A stretch of DNA of 59,199 nt from CAYHPY01 sp964358485. Its GTDB lineage: Bacteria > Elusimicrobiota > Elusimicrobia > UBA1565 > UBA9628. Position numbers and translations under genes: made by a program. This document shows positions 43,580 through 50,661 of this stretch, piece by piece. A model generated the notes under the pieces. That model was not told the DNA's origin, made no database searches, and was given only the letters and a program-made list of their open reading frames with translations. The DNA lies in contig CAYHPY010000012.1 in assembly GCA_964358485.1 (NCBI GenBank), positions 1 through 59,199 of the forward strand, in the 5' to 3' direction. Within the stretch, counting starts at the first letter, position 1. The number at the start of each line of letters is the position of its first letter.

Positions 43580-45074
43580 GCCGCAGGTCCAGGCGGTTGA
43601 GCGCCAGCGCCCGCCGCTGGGCGTTGCGGGCCGACTCCCAATCCTCCGGACGGCGCTCCCTTTTGAAGCGGGAGGCGTAAGCCCGGGCTAGGCCGCGCTC
43701 GGGTTCGAAGGCGAGCGGATCGAGGCCGGCCGCCGTGGAAAATTTCCCGATCGCCTCCGAAAGGGCTCCTTGCGACAAAAACCATTCCCCTTCCACCGTC
43801 AGGCGGCCGGCGAAAAACGGAGAAGCCAGCCAGGGTGTCAGGGCCAAGGCCGCGGCCCCGGCCACCAGGGCGATGGAACCGCGGGGGCGGAATCTTTCCC
43901 CGGCCGCCGGGGCCAGCGCGGCGCCGGCGAAAATCGCGGCGGTCACCAGGATCCCCGGAAACTCCACCCCGATTTCTATGCTCAGGCAAAGTGCCAGCAT
44001 CGCCAGCCCGGCGGTGTAGGGCGCGCGCCGGGTTTTCCCCCGGGAGGAGCGCGCCAGCCACGCACCGACCGCCCCCAAAGCCGCCAAGCCCGCCGCGCCC
44101 GTCTCGGCGGCCAAAGTCGCCAGGGCGCCATGGGCGAAGCGGGTGTGCCGGACCACTCCGGCGGGTCCCTCTCCCGCGAAGGCCGGGTAGGCGCTGGGGA
44201 AATTCCCCAACCCGATTCCAAACCAAGGATGTTCGGTCCACATCCTCAGTCCCGCCCGCCACCAGTCCAGGCGTCGGAGGGCTTCGCGCTGGGGCTCGAC
44301 GGCCCCGGTCCAATCCAACCGATGCCCGAATTTCCAGGCCGCCAGCGCGAGAATGATTCCCGCGGCGCCCCACCCCGCGCGCCGGGAGCGCGTCAGGACG
44401 GCCAGTCCCGCCAGCAGGCAGGCGAAAGCCCAGAGACAATTCAAGAGAAGGAGTCCCAGCGTCGCCGCCGCCAGCGAGGAGAGAAGAACCGGGGAAAGGC
44501 GCAGACCCCGGGTTCGGTCCTCATTCAGCCGGCCCGCCAAGACTCCCACCCAGGCCAGCAGGAAGGCCGCGGTGGCGTTGGCGTTGAGGATCGTGCCGGG
44601 AACCTGCTCCGAAAGGTTGAACCAAAACCAGCGGCTTGCCGAGGTCAATCGCGGAAGGGCTTCGTACACCCGGTCATCGCGCTGCCAGAGGATCACGCCC
44701 AATTCCAACCAAAGAACGGGGGCCGAAGCCTTAAGGAACATATCCGCGTTTTCGTCCTTCCTTAGAACCTCGGCGGCCAGGAGCAGGAGGAGCAGGGCGG
44801 CGCCCCAATCCTTAAGAGCGAGCAGGGATTCTCCCGGGTTGACCGACCCGCGCCAGGACAGCCAAAACGCTCCGACGATCAGCAGGACCGGGGGGGCAAA
44901 GCGGGTGGAAACCGAAGCCTCCCGGACGAGGGCACCGCGGGCCACCCAGGCCGCGGCCAAGAAAACCGCCGCCAAGTGGACGACGGTCGCGGCCCAAAGA
45001 TCGTGGGCGCCGTGGGCCAGCGCGGCGAACCCCGCGACCGCCGCCAGGGCGACGGCGAAGGTTTGCTCGATCAA
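43485..45074 (-). CDS. O-antigen ligase/polymerase-like membrane protein with TPR-like tail
   Basis: 529 residues from a TTG that overlaps the upstream methyltransferase stop as TTGA. A further in-frame TTG 20 codons upstream is less likely. About 11-12 membrane helices span residues 1-420. The Wzy_C-type block is WTEHPWFGIGLGNFPSAYPA, then a loop VVRHTRFAHGALATLAAETG, with the Arg and His expected in undecaprenyl-oligosaccharide ligases. The last 90 residues form TPR-like helices (FLSQGALSEAIGKFSTAAGL). It should join or polymerise surface glycans at the periplasmic side. The 3' end overlaps the convergent AllA-like gene. Confidence 0.75.
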   Translation of the reverse strand: MIEQTFAVALAAVAGFAALAHGAHDLWAATVVHLAAVFLAAAWVARGALVREASVSTRFAPPVLLIVGAFWLSWRGSVNPGESLLALKDWGAALLLLLLAAEVLRKDENADMFLKASAPVLWLELGVILWQRDDRVYEALPRLTSASRWFWFNLSEQVPGTILNANATAAFLLAWVGVLAGRLNEDRTRGLRLSPVLLSSLAAATLGLLLLNCLWAFACLLAGLAVLTRSRRAGWGAAGIILALAAWKFGHRLDWTGAVEPQREALRRLDWWRAGLRMWTEHPWFGIGLGNFPSAYPAFAGEGPAGVVRHTRFAHGALATLAAETGAAGLAALGAVGAWLARSSRGKTRRAPYTAGLAMLALCLSIEIGVEFPGILVTAAIFAGAALAPAAGERFRPRGSIALVAGAAALALTPWLASPFFAGRLTVEGEWFLSQGALSEAIGKFSTAAGLDPLAFEPERGLARAYASRFKRERRPEDWESARNAQRRALALNRLDLRLRRELLEYEALGPLPPRGARPSSPRRSRPPK

Positions 45075-46057
45075 CGGAGTGGGCGCCGCGCGGCGGCGAA
45101 AAGGACTATACCTTGCAGCTTGAACATGGCGCAACCCAGCCGAAATCCCGGATAAATGATCGCCGCCGCCATGTTCAAGATGCTTTCTTTTATCCCGACC
45201 AACCCCAGTATTATCTTTTTTCTTCCGTCCCCGGATTTCCGTTCCGTTGTTTCGACATGTTGTAGTTGGTCCGTTTTCAAAGCCTTCGTCGCCAACCCCA
45301 GCCGCAGGCTGTTTCTTAGCATTAAGGCCAAAAGCGCCCGCGGCACCGGCAATGCCCGGACCTCCGAAACCTCAAACCCGTTTTTTTCCAAGAAGGCGCG
45401 CAAGGCCGCCGCCGTCCAGCGGGTGAGATGGTTGGGGGGATTGTCGAGCTCCTCCATCCCGGGTCCGACCAGGGGATCGAAGGTCCGCTCCCGGTTGGGC
45501 ACCCCGACGATCAGCCAGCCTCCGGGTTTAAGAAGGTTTCGGATGTGTCCCAACCAATCCGCCGGCCGGTCGAGATGCTCCAGGACCTGGTAGAGGCTGA
45601 CCGCGTCGAAGCTCTCCGGTGGGCGGGAGCGGGCGAATTCCTCCAAGGACATCGCGTGGAGCTTTTCTAAGCCCAGCTTTTCGCGGACGGCGCGCAGGCG
45701 GGTCTCGTTGAAATCGATTCCGGTCACGTCGAAACCTTCCCGGCGGGCGCGGTTGAGAAAGCCCCCGCCGCCGCAGCCGACGTCGAGCAGGGAAGCGCCG
45801 GGGGGAAGGGAGCGCTTGAGGAACGCCAGGCCTTCGTCGTATTCGAAGGTCGTCGGGTCGGTGGTTTCCTGGGCCTGATGGGGATAAAGATCCTCGAATT
45901 TCGCGTAATACTCCGGGCCGGGGTTCTTGAAGGGATCGGAAAAGGCGATTGCGCAGGAGGGGCAATCGAAGATCTGGTACTCCCGCCAGGTTTGGAGCAG
46001 GGATTTGGGGCCCGTATCGCCGCAAAGCGGGCAGGCCGGGGACGGGGGGGAGGGCAT
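45071..46057 (-). CDS. SAM-dependent methyltransferase with N-terminal zinc ribbon
   Basis: 328 residues. Two CxxC pairs at the N-terminus (ACPLCGD and DCPSCA) form a zinc ribbon. The class I methyltransferase core has motif I LLDVGCGGGGFL (about 95-106), GIDFNETRL and LYQVLEHLDRP. The tail (about 240-328) has an amphipathic or membrane-associated segment. The layout resembles methyltransferases of sugar and surface glycan pathways, which suits the adjacent ligase gene. Start overlaps the folD stop by one base (TAATG). Confidence 0.85.
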   Translation of the reverse strand: MPSPPSPACPLCGDTGPKSLLQTWREYQIFDCPSCAIAFSDPFKNPGPEYYAKFEDLYPHQAQETTDPTTFEYDEGLAFLKRSLPPGASLLDVGCGGGGFLNRARREGFDVTGIDFNETRLRAVREKLGLEKLHAMSLEEFARSRPPESFDAVSLYQVLEHLDRPADWLGHIRNLLKPGGWLIVGVPNRERTFDPLVGPGMEELDNPPNHLTRWTAAALRAFLEKNGFEVSEVRALPVPRALLALMLRNSLRLGLATKALKTDQLQHVETTERKSGDGRKKIILGLVGIKESILNMAAAIIYPGFRLGCAMFKLQGIVLFAAARRPLR

Positions 46058-46929
46058 TAGGGCGCGCGCCGCTCGGCCAAAGTCAGGGCGTTGGAGAGCA
46101 GGACCGCGGTCGTGACCGGACCGACGCCTCCGGGGACCGGGGAGAGGAAGGCCGCCGAGCGGGCCGCCCCCTCCAAATCCACGTCGCCGCAAAGACGCCC
46201 TCCCTCGGAATTGATTCCGGCGTCGATGACCACCGCTCCCGGTTTGATCCAATCTCCCTTGATGAAGCGGGGACGGCCGAGGCAGGCCAGGACCAGATCG
46301 GCCTCGCGAATGATGGAGGGCAGGCCCACGGTTTTGGAGTGGCAGACCGTCACCGTGGCGTCCAGGCCCAGGAGCATCTGGGCGGCGGGTTTTCCGAGAA
46401 TGTTGGAGCGGCCGATGACGACCGCGCGTTGACCGGCGAAAGCCCGGCCCGCTTCCAGGGCCAGCAAAACGGCGCCGGCCGCGGCGCAAGGCAGGATGAG
46501 GCCCTCGGCCCGCGCGGCCTCGAAGCTTCGGGCAAGGAAAAGGCGTCCCGAGTGGAAGGGGGAAAGTCCTTCGGCGTCCTTTTCCGGGGGCAGGGCTTCG
46601 CGGAGCGCGGGATCCGACAGGCCCGTGGGCAGGGGGGAGGCGACGACGATCGCGTCCACTTTTGGGTCCTGCGCTAATGACGCGACGCGGTTGAGGACTC
46701 CGGAGGCGCCCGCTGGAACGGGGGCCAGAACCGTCGTGTCGATTCCTGCCTGGGCGGCGGCGGCGAGTTTGGCCTTGAGGTAAGCGGAGGCGGCCGCGTC
46801 CTCTCCCGCCGAGACGATCGCCAGCAGGGGGGCGCGCCCGCGGGCCTGGCGAAAGGCTTTCACCCGGGGGTAGAGGGCTTCCACCATCCGGGCGGCCAGG
46901 GCTTTCCCGTCCAGAAGGCGGGCCGTCAT
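46057..46929 (-). CDS. folD: Methylenetetrahydrofolate dehydrogenase/cyclohydrolase
   Basis: 290 residues, bifunctional one-carbon enzyme. The catalytic Tyr/Lys are in SAYLKAKL, and further blocks are EKDAEGLSPFHSGRL, VVIGRSNILGKPAAQML, VTVCHSKT and LSPVPGGVGPVTTAVLLSN. The usual QLPLP substrate motif reads VVASPLP, so this is a divergent member. Coupled both ways, by ATGA with panE and TAATG with the methyltransferase. It could supply one-carbon units in the same operon. Confidence 0.92.
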   Translation of the reverse strand: MTARLLDGKALAARMVEALYPRVKAFRQARGRAPLLAIVSAGEDAAASAYLKAKLAAAAQAGIDTTVLAPVPAGASGVLNRVASLAQDPKVDAIVVASPLPTGLSDPALREALPPEKDAEGLSPFHSGRLFLARSFEAARAEGLILPCAAAGAVLLALEAGRAFAGQRAVVIGRSNILGKPAAQMLLGLDATVTVCHSKTVGLPSIIREADLVLACLGRPRFIKGDWIKPGAVVIDAGINSEGGRLCGDVDLEGAARSAAFLSPVPGGVGPVTTAVLLSNALTLAERRAP

Positions 46930-47858
46930 CGCCGGGAACCTCCGGATGGGCGTCTTTCCAAGCGTTCGATGACCCGCAGGAGGGTCCGCAAAATCGGGGC
47001 TGGACTTCCCGCGGCCAGAATGGGCCCGAGAATCATGCCCGCCTCGGTCCTTCGCCCGGCCGCCAGGTCCTGGAGCATGGAGTTGCGTTGAAAGCGGGTG
47101 CGGCGGCAGCCCAGCAGGATCCGCCGGGCCAGGTCCGAGTGAAGGGGCGGGTGTCCGGCGCGGCGCGCGGCTGCGGTCGCCTCGGCGATCGCCTTCAAAA
47201 GGATTTCCCGAAGGGCGGGGTCCCGGGCCAACTCCCCGTTCGGGAGGGCGCCGGCGGCGCCGAGGAGATTGACCGAGGCGTTGTAAGCCAATTTGGTCCA
47301 AAGCATCCGGTCTTCGGCGGCCTCGAGCCGGACCGACCAGCCGGCCTTGGCGAGCAGGGCCCGGACCGCTTGGGCCGAAGCGGCGTTTCGGGGGTTGGCG
47401 CCCAGGAGAATCCGGCGCCCGCCATTGTGCGCGGCGCGTCCCGGGGAGGGGCGGTCGGCGGCGATGTAGCAGGAGCCGATGACGGTTCTTTCCGGGCCGA
47501 AGGCGCGGCGAAAAAGAGGCGCGTGGGCCAGCCCGTTTTGGAGGGCCACCACCGGGGTTCGGGGGCCGAGGAGGGGGCTCGCCGAGGCGATCGCCGCGGA
47601 GGCGTCGGCGGATTTGACGCAAAAAAAAGCCGCGGAGAGGGGAGGGCGGGGGCCCGGCCCGCGGGCCGGCCGAAGGCCGGAGCGGATCCGCGTGGACCTG
47701 CCGGCGGGGCCGCGTAAAAGAATGCCGCAGCGGGCCAGTCGGGCGTCCGCGGAAGGGGTTCGCCCCAGAAGCCGGACCTCGATTCCCGCGGCCGCGAATC
47801 TCGCCGCGAGCACCGAGCCCACGGCGCCGGGTCCGACGATCGCGACCGCCCTTGCCAT
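46926..47858 (-). CDS. panE: Ketopantoate reductase family (PanE/ApbA)
   Basis: 310 residues. The Rossmann loop IVGPGAVGSVLAARFAAAG opens the protein, followed by FFCVKSADA and VALQNGLAH, typical of PanE. The C-terminal all-helical domain holds the catalytic Lys in LWTKLAYNASVNLL. It should make pantoate for coenzyme A with NADPH, although paralogues with other substrates are common. First gene of the minus-strand operon. The ATG lies 6 bases after a TAGATT box. Its N-terminal third is richer in Arg and Pro than usual. Confidence 0.85.
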   Translation of the reverse strand: MARAVAIVGPGAVGSVLAARFAAAGIEVRLLGRTPSADARLARCGILLRGPAGRSTRIRSGLRPARGPGPRPPLSAAFFCVKSADASAAIASASPLLGPRTPVVALQNGLAHAPLFRRAFGPERTVIGSCYIAADRPSPGRAAHNGGRRILLGANPRNAASAQAVRALLAKAGWSVRLEAAEDRMLWTKLAYNASVNLLGAAGALPNGELARDPALREILLKAIAEATAAARRAGHPPLHSDLARRILLGCRRTRFQRNSMLQDLAAGRRTEAGMILGPILAAGSPAPILRTLLRVIERLERRPSGGSRR

Positions 47859-47864
47859 TGGGGG

Positions 47865-47870
47865 AATCTA
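47865..47870 (-). promoter_or_regulatory. -10 box of the panE operon
   Basis: TAGATT on the minus strand ends 6 bases before the panE ATG. No good -35 is present because the region upstream is the terminator of the previous gene. Confidence 0.4.
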
Positions 47871-47877
47871 CCAAAGA

Positions 47878-47909
47878 AAAACCCCTGCCCGCTAGCGGGC
47901 AGGGGTTTT
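47878..47909 (-). terminator. Intrinsic terminator, perfect 32-base palindrome
   Basis: The 32 bases are a perfect palindrome centred on CTAG, with arms starting AAAACCCCTGCCCGC. On the minus strand it ends in a T-run, giving a classic rho-independent terminator for the small duplicated protein gene. The panE -10 box lies only 7 bases beyond it. Confidence 0.85.
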
Positions 47910-47926
47910 AGGGACGGGATCGCGGG

Positions 47927-48148
47927 TTAGGCGTTCACCATCTTGGCGCGGGACACATCGCCCTTCTTGTCGAGGAAATACAGGTAGCCGGATTCTTTCT
48001 TGACTCCGACCTTCGCGACTTTCTCGGCCTTTCCGCCGGACTTGCCGCCGCGGGCCATCTTGGTCCGGGAGACGTCGCCCTGCTTGTCGATGTAGTAAAG
48101 GAATCCAGCCGCCCGCGTTACGCCAGCCTTCGCAACTTTCTCAGCCAT
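47927..48148 (-). CDS. Small basic protein made of two tandem 30-residue repeats
   Basis: 73 residues. Two copies of the unit read EKVAKAGVTRAAGFLYYIDK-QGDVSRTKMARG and EKVAKVGVKKESGYLYFLDK-KGDVSRAKMVNA, joined by GGKSGGKA. Each looks like a short beta-hairpin with basic and aromatic residues, suggesting nucleic-acid or surface binding. It has its own promoter, a leader with GGAGGT before the ATG, and a strong terminator, so it is probably a well-expressed single-gene unit. I do not know the family's function. Confidence 0.75.
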   Translation of the reverse strand: MAEKVAKAGVTRAAGFLYYIDKQGDVSRTKMARGGKSGGKAEKVAKVGVKKESGYLYFLDKKGDVSRAKMVNA

Positions 48149-48203
48149 GTTGTAAGTGACCTCCGTCGGATTGTCTCGGGTTCTCACGCCTCCCCGACGA
48201 GCG

Positions 48204-48232
48204 ATCCTAGCATATCCCCTTGTGGAACGCAA
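48204..48232 (-). promoter_or_regulatory. Promoter of the small duplicated protein gene
   Basis: TTGCGT, a 17-base spacer and TAGGAT. The leader of about 50 bases contains CGTCGG and CCGACG, which could pair and partly hide the GGAGGT Shine-Dalgarno. Confidence 0.6.
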
Positions 48233-48238
48233 TGATTT

Positions 48239-48271
48239 TCCGACGGGGGAAAAAAAATCTCCGACGGGGGA
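48239..48271. repeat. Two direct 12-base repeats 21 bases apart, operator-like
   Basis: TCCGACGGGGGA occurs twice with identical sequence. The nearer copy is 7 bases upstream of the -35 box of the small duplicated protein gene. The 21-base period is two helical turns, so two protein copies could sit on one DNA face. The A8 run between them may bend the DNA. Confidence 0.65.
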
Positions 48272-48535
48272 TTATTTGGGCTTCGGGGCGAGGAGGTTGA
48301 ATTGAGGCTCTTCGGGGCGGATGATGAGCTTTTCGTTAAGCCAGGCGTCGACGATGGGCTTGGAAAAGCGGTACTGCCGGCCGATTCGGGAGGCGGGGAT
48401 TTTCCGCTGGCGGATCAGCCCGTAAATCTTGGAGCGCCCCATCCCGAGGTATTGGGCCAAGGTCTTGATGTCCATGACCTCGGGCACCGGACCGGTCAAA
48501 GCTTTGCGGAGCACTTTGCGGCGGCGTTTTTTCAT
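48272..48535 (-). CDS. Excisionase-type helix-turn-helix DNA-binding protein
   Basis: 87 residues. A basic N-terminus (KKRRRKVLRK) is followed by an HTH_17/MerR-like winged helix at about 20-70 (MDIKTLAQYLGMGRSKIYGL, IRQRKIPASRIGRQYRFSKP). The name excisionase is structural only: no integrase, att site or phage gene is nearby. It may regulate its own gene or the downstream small protein, whose promoter carries tandem repeats. Confidence 0.8.
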   Translation of the reverse strand: MKKRRRKVLRKALTGPVPEVMDIKTLAQYLGMGRSKIYGLIRQRKIPASRIGRQYRFSKPIVDAWLNEKLIIRPEEPQFNLLAPKPK

Positions 48536-48563
48536 TGGTTGAGGGTTTCGTTTTGCCGTATAT

Positions 48564-48579
48564 TAGCGTTTTCTAGCGT
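48564..48579. repeat. Tandem TAGCGT half-sites in the HTH gene leader
   Basis: TAGCGT occurs twice, 10 bases apart, between the HTH gene's promoter and its ATG. The one-turn spacing suggests a binding site for a dimer, possibly autoregulation. Confidence 0.4.
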
Positions 48580-48590
48580 CTACCACCCAT

Positions 48591-48619
48591 AGTGTACGCC
48601 CTCTATCATTATTTGTCAA
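48591..48619 (-). promoter_or_regulatory. Promoter of the HTH gene
   Basis: A perfect TTGACA, a 17-base spacer and TACACT. The -35 box lies inside the last codons of the upstream TPR gene. The leader is about 50 bases long, unlike the leaderless genes. Confidence 0.65.
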
Positions 48620-49436
48620 GGACTGCCTTTTCCGGGAGAGGCCCGCCGCAGGGGGTCTCCAGGTTGAACGTCTCCCGGAAGGCCGCCGCCTCGCTTTTCC
48701 CGCCGTTGACCTGTTTCTTATAGGAAAGGGAGCAGGCGGCCGGGCAGCAGCCGGATTTGGCGTCGTCTCCGCAGACCTCCGCGCGGCCGACGCAGTTGGA
48801 GTAGCTTCCGCCCTCCTGGGCGCAAGCTTCCAGGGCGGCCAGGCAGGCGCCGAAGTTGACTTTTTTCCTGGGCTTGGGCGGTGAGCCGGATTTCTTCTTG
48901 GGTTTGGCGAGCGCGGGATTGAGGATCACGCACGCCTTCTTGTTTCCAAGGCGGCAGGCGGCCCGGTAATCCTCCCGGGCGAATTTGGCGTCGCCTTGAA
49001 GCTCGTAGGCTCGCGCGCGGTCGAAATAAGCGTCGCGAAAATTGATGTCGAGCGCGATGGCTTTGTAGAAATCATCCAGCGCCCGGGCCGATTCCCCTTT
49101 CTCCAGATTCGCCTTTCCCCGGCGGTGCAGAAGGCGGGGATTTTTTGGTTGCAGAGACAGCGCTTTCCCGAGATCCTGGAGGGCGGCCTCCCAGTCCCCG
49201 TTCCTTTCGTGGATCGCGGCTCGGTCCGAAAGAAGGGCGGCCCGGGCCTTGTCGCCGTCTTTTTTGGTCCAGAGCCGGAGGGCGTTGGAGTAGGCCTCCA
49301 GGGCCGCAGCGTCGTCGTTTTTTTTGAGGGCCTTGGCCGCCTTGGCCGTCTGAATGGCCATGGAATCGGCCCGGGCCGCGGGCGGGGCCCCCGCCAGGAG
49401 CAAGCCGACCAAAGCCGCCAGCGCCGCGCGCGTCAT
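48609..49436 (-). CDS. Secreted TPR protein with Cys-rich C-terminal domain
   Basis: 275 residues. The signal peptide (ALAALVGLLLAGAPPAARA) is followed by three to four tetratricopeptide repeats (about 30-165, e.g. WEAALQDLGKALSLQPKNPR and RDAYFDRARAYELQGDAKFA), a Lys/Pro linker, and a C-terminal domain of about 70 residues with eight cysteines (FGACLAALEACAQEGGSYSN, CVGRAEVCGDDAKSGCCPAA), probably disulfide-linked in the periplasm. TPRs suggest protein-protein contacts. The family is not recognised. Confidence 0.75.
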   Translation of the reverse strand: MTRAALAALVGLLLAGAPPAARADSMAIQTAKAAKALKKNDDAAALEAYSNALRLWTKKDGDKARAALLSDRAAIHERNGDWEAALQDLGKALSLQPKNPRLLHRRGKANLEKGESARALDDFYKAIALDINFRDAYFDRARAYELQGDAKFAREDYRAACRLGNKKACVILNPALAKPKKKSGSPPKPRKKVNFGACLAALEACAQEGGSYSNCVGRAEVCGDDAKSGCCPAACSLSYKKQVNGGKSEAAAFRETFNLETPCGGPLPEKAVLDK

Positions 49437-49444
49437 GCCCGGGA

Positions 49445-49473
49445 AGAATAGCAGGGCTCGGGGGGGCTGTCAA
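49445..49473 (-). promoter_or_regulatory. Promoter of the secreted TPR gene, near-leaderless
   Basis: Minus strand: a perfect TTGACA, a 17-base spacer and TATTCT, with the ATG 8 bases after the -10 box. Confidence 0.65.
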
Positions 49474-49476
49474 CAC

Positions 49477-49506
49477 TTGTTATTGCGGGAATGATTATGG
49501 TATATT
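49477..49506 (+). promoter_or_regulatory. Promoter of the rpsF operon
   Basis: TTGTTA and TATATT, 18 bases apart, about 43 bases upstream of the rpsF ATG. It is divergent from the TPR gene promoter, with the -35 boxes only a few bases apart. Confidence 0.6.
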
Positions 49507-49509
49507 GAC

Positions 49510-49534
49510 TCCCCCCGGTCGTGAATCCGGGGGA
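49510..49534 (+). promoter_or_regulatory. Hairpin in the rpsF leader, candidate S6:S18 autoregulatory element
   Basis: TCCCCC pairs with GGGGGA and GG with CC above a bulged C, leaving an 8-base loop, directly between the -10 box and the ATG. Leaders of rpsF in several bacteria fold into an S6:S18 binding hairpin with a CCG element; this one has CCG on the 3' arm. Whether it is the same motif is unproven. Confidence 0.4.
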
Positions 49535-49549
49535 CCAACACCCATAAAT

Positions 49550-49885
49550 ATGCCTGTTTACGAAACAGTCTTGATCATGAAGCCCGTGCTCTCCGACCCT
49601 GAGGTCGCCGAGATCATCGAGAAAACCAAGCAGTCGATTACGTCGGAGGGCGGCGAAATCATCACCCAGGAGGTCTGGGGGCGCCGCAAGCTGACCCACA
49701 TCATAGGAAAGGCCCGCGAAGGAGTCTACGCGTTTCTTAAGTACCGCTCCGGCCCCGCGGTCCAGGTGAAGCTCAACCACGCCTTCAAGATTTCCGACAA
49801 CATCATCCGCAACATGACCGTCGTGGCTCAAGATCGCAAGCTGCGGGAAAAGAAGAAACCCGCGCCCGCGGCCGCCGGGGCCTGA
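49550..49885 (+). CDS. rpsF: 30S ribosomal protein S6
   Basis: 111 residues, binds S18 on the 30S platform. The start MPVYETVLIMKP fits the family's N-terminus exactly; earlier TTG codons lie inside the leader hairpin. Core blocks are GRRKLTHIIGKAREGVYAFL and LNHAFKISDNIIRNMTV. The tail is Lys/Ala/Pro-rich. No Shine-Dalgarno precedes the ATG. First gene of rpsF-ssb-rpsR-rplI. Confidence 0.95.
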   Translation: MPVYETVLIMKPVLSDPEVAEIIEKTKQSITSEGGEIITQEVWGRRKLTHIIGKAREGVYAFLKYRSGPAVQVKLNHAFKISDNIIRNMTVVAQDRKLREKKKPAPAAAGA

Positions 49886-49892
49886 GAACGAA

Positions 49893-50333
49893 ATGGGCGG
49901 CGTCCGTTTACCCGAGCAGAATCAGGTTCTTTTGACCGGGCGCCTCACCCGGGATCCGGAGGTTTTTTTTACCCCCCAGGGAACGGCGAAGTGCTGGTTC
50001 TCCGTGGCCGTCAATCAAAGCTACAAGGACAAGACGACCGGGGATTGGAAGGAAGTCGTTTCCTACGTTCCGATCGTGGTTTGGCGGCAAGCCGCCGAGC
50101 GCTGCAAGGAAAAGCTCCGCAAGGGAAGCCCGGTTCACATCGAGGGGCGCCTGCGGAGCCGGGAGTTCGAGGATAAGAAGTCCGGTCAGAAGCGCGCCGT
50201 TTTAGAGGTGGAAGCGCGGAAGGTGCAGTTCCTGGCCCCTTCCGAGGGCGCCGAGGGTCAGACACGCGGCGCGCAGGCCCCGGGCGCCGAGGCGCCAGCG
50301 GCCGAAGCCGATCTTGAGGAGGTCCCGTTCTAG
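49893..50333 (+). CDS. ssb: Single-stranded DNA-binding protein
   Basis: 146 residues. The OB fold covers about 8-110 (QNQVLLTGRLTRDPEVFFTP, VPIVVWRQAAERCKEKLRKG, GSPVHIEGRLRSREFED). A short Ala/Pro/Gly linker leads to the acidic tip DLEEVPF that recruits replication and repair partners. It sits between rpsF and rpsR as in many bacteria, and its stop abuts the rpsR start. Confidence 0.95.
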   Translation: MGGVRLPEQNQVLLTGRLTRDPEVFFTPQGTAKCWFSVAVNQSYKDKTTGDWKEVVSYVPIVVWRQAAERCKEKLRKGSPVHIEGRLRSREFEDKKSGQKRAVLEVEARKVQFLAPSEGAEGQTRGAQAPGAEAPAAEADLEEVPF

Positions 50334-50660
50334 ATGCCTGAGGAAATCGCCGAATCCGCACCGGGCCCCGTCGCCGACGGAGCCGCAGCATCGTCCCCCC
50401 GCGCCGCCGCGGGCAAGCGGCCCGACGCCGCCCGCCGCCGGCCGCCCTACGCCGCCCGCCGGAAGGTGTGCCGCTTTTGCGCGGAAAAGATCCGCGACGT
50501 CGACTACAAGCAGATCCAGACCCTGCGCACCTTCCTGAGCGAGGGTGGGCGGATCCTGTCGAGCCGCGTGACCGGCAACTGCGCCGGCCACCAACGCCAG
50601 CTCGGCCGGGCGGTCAAGCGCGCCCGCAACCTGGCATTGCTGCCTTACGTGGTGTTCTAA
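50334..50660 (+). CDS. rpsR: 30S ribosomal protein S18 with long N-terminal extension
   Basis: 108 residues instead of the usual 75-85. The first 40 residues are an Ala/Pro-rich extension. The core is YAARRKVCRFCAEKIRDVDY, KQIQTLRTFLSEGGRILSSR and VTGNCAGHQRQLGRAVKRAR, with CxxC plus CxxH ligands for zinc (C+ form). Alternative internal starts that would remove the extension are not obvious. Confidence 0.94.
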   Translation: MPEEIAESAPGPVADGAAASSPRAAAGKRPDAARRRPPYAARRKVCRFCAEKIRDVDYKQIQTLRTFLSEGGRILSSRVTGNCAGHQRQLGRAVKRARNLALLPYVVF

Positions 50661-50661
50661 C

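Noticed and set aside
48239..48271. Short repeats as a CRISPR array
   Set aside because: Only two 12-base copies with a 9-base spacer, and no cas genes.
48272..48535. Excisionase-like gene as sign of a prophage or integrative element
   Set aside because: No integrase, att repeats, phage or transposase genes, and no change in composition around it. Such HTH proteins are often ordinary regulators.
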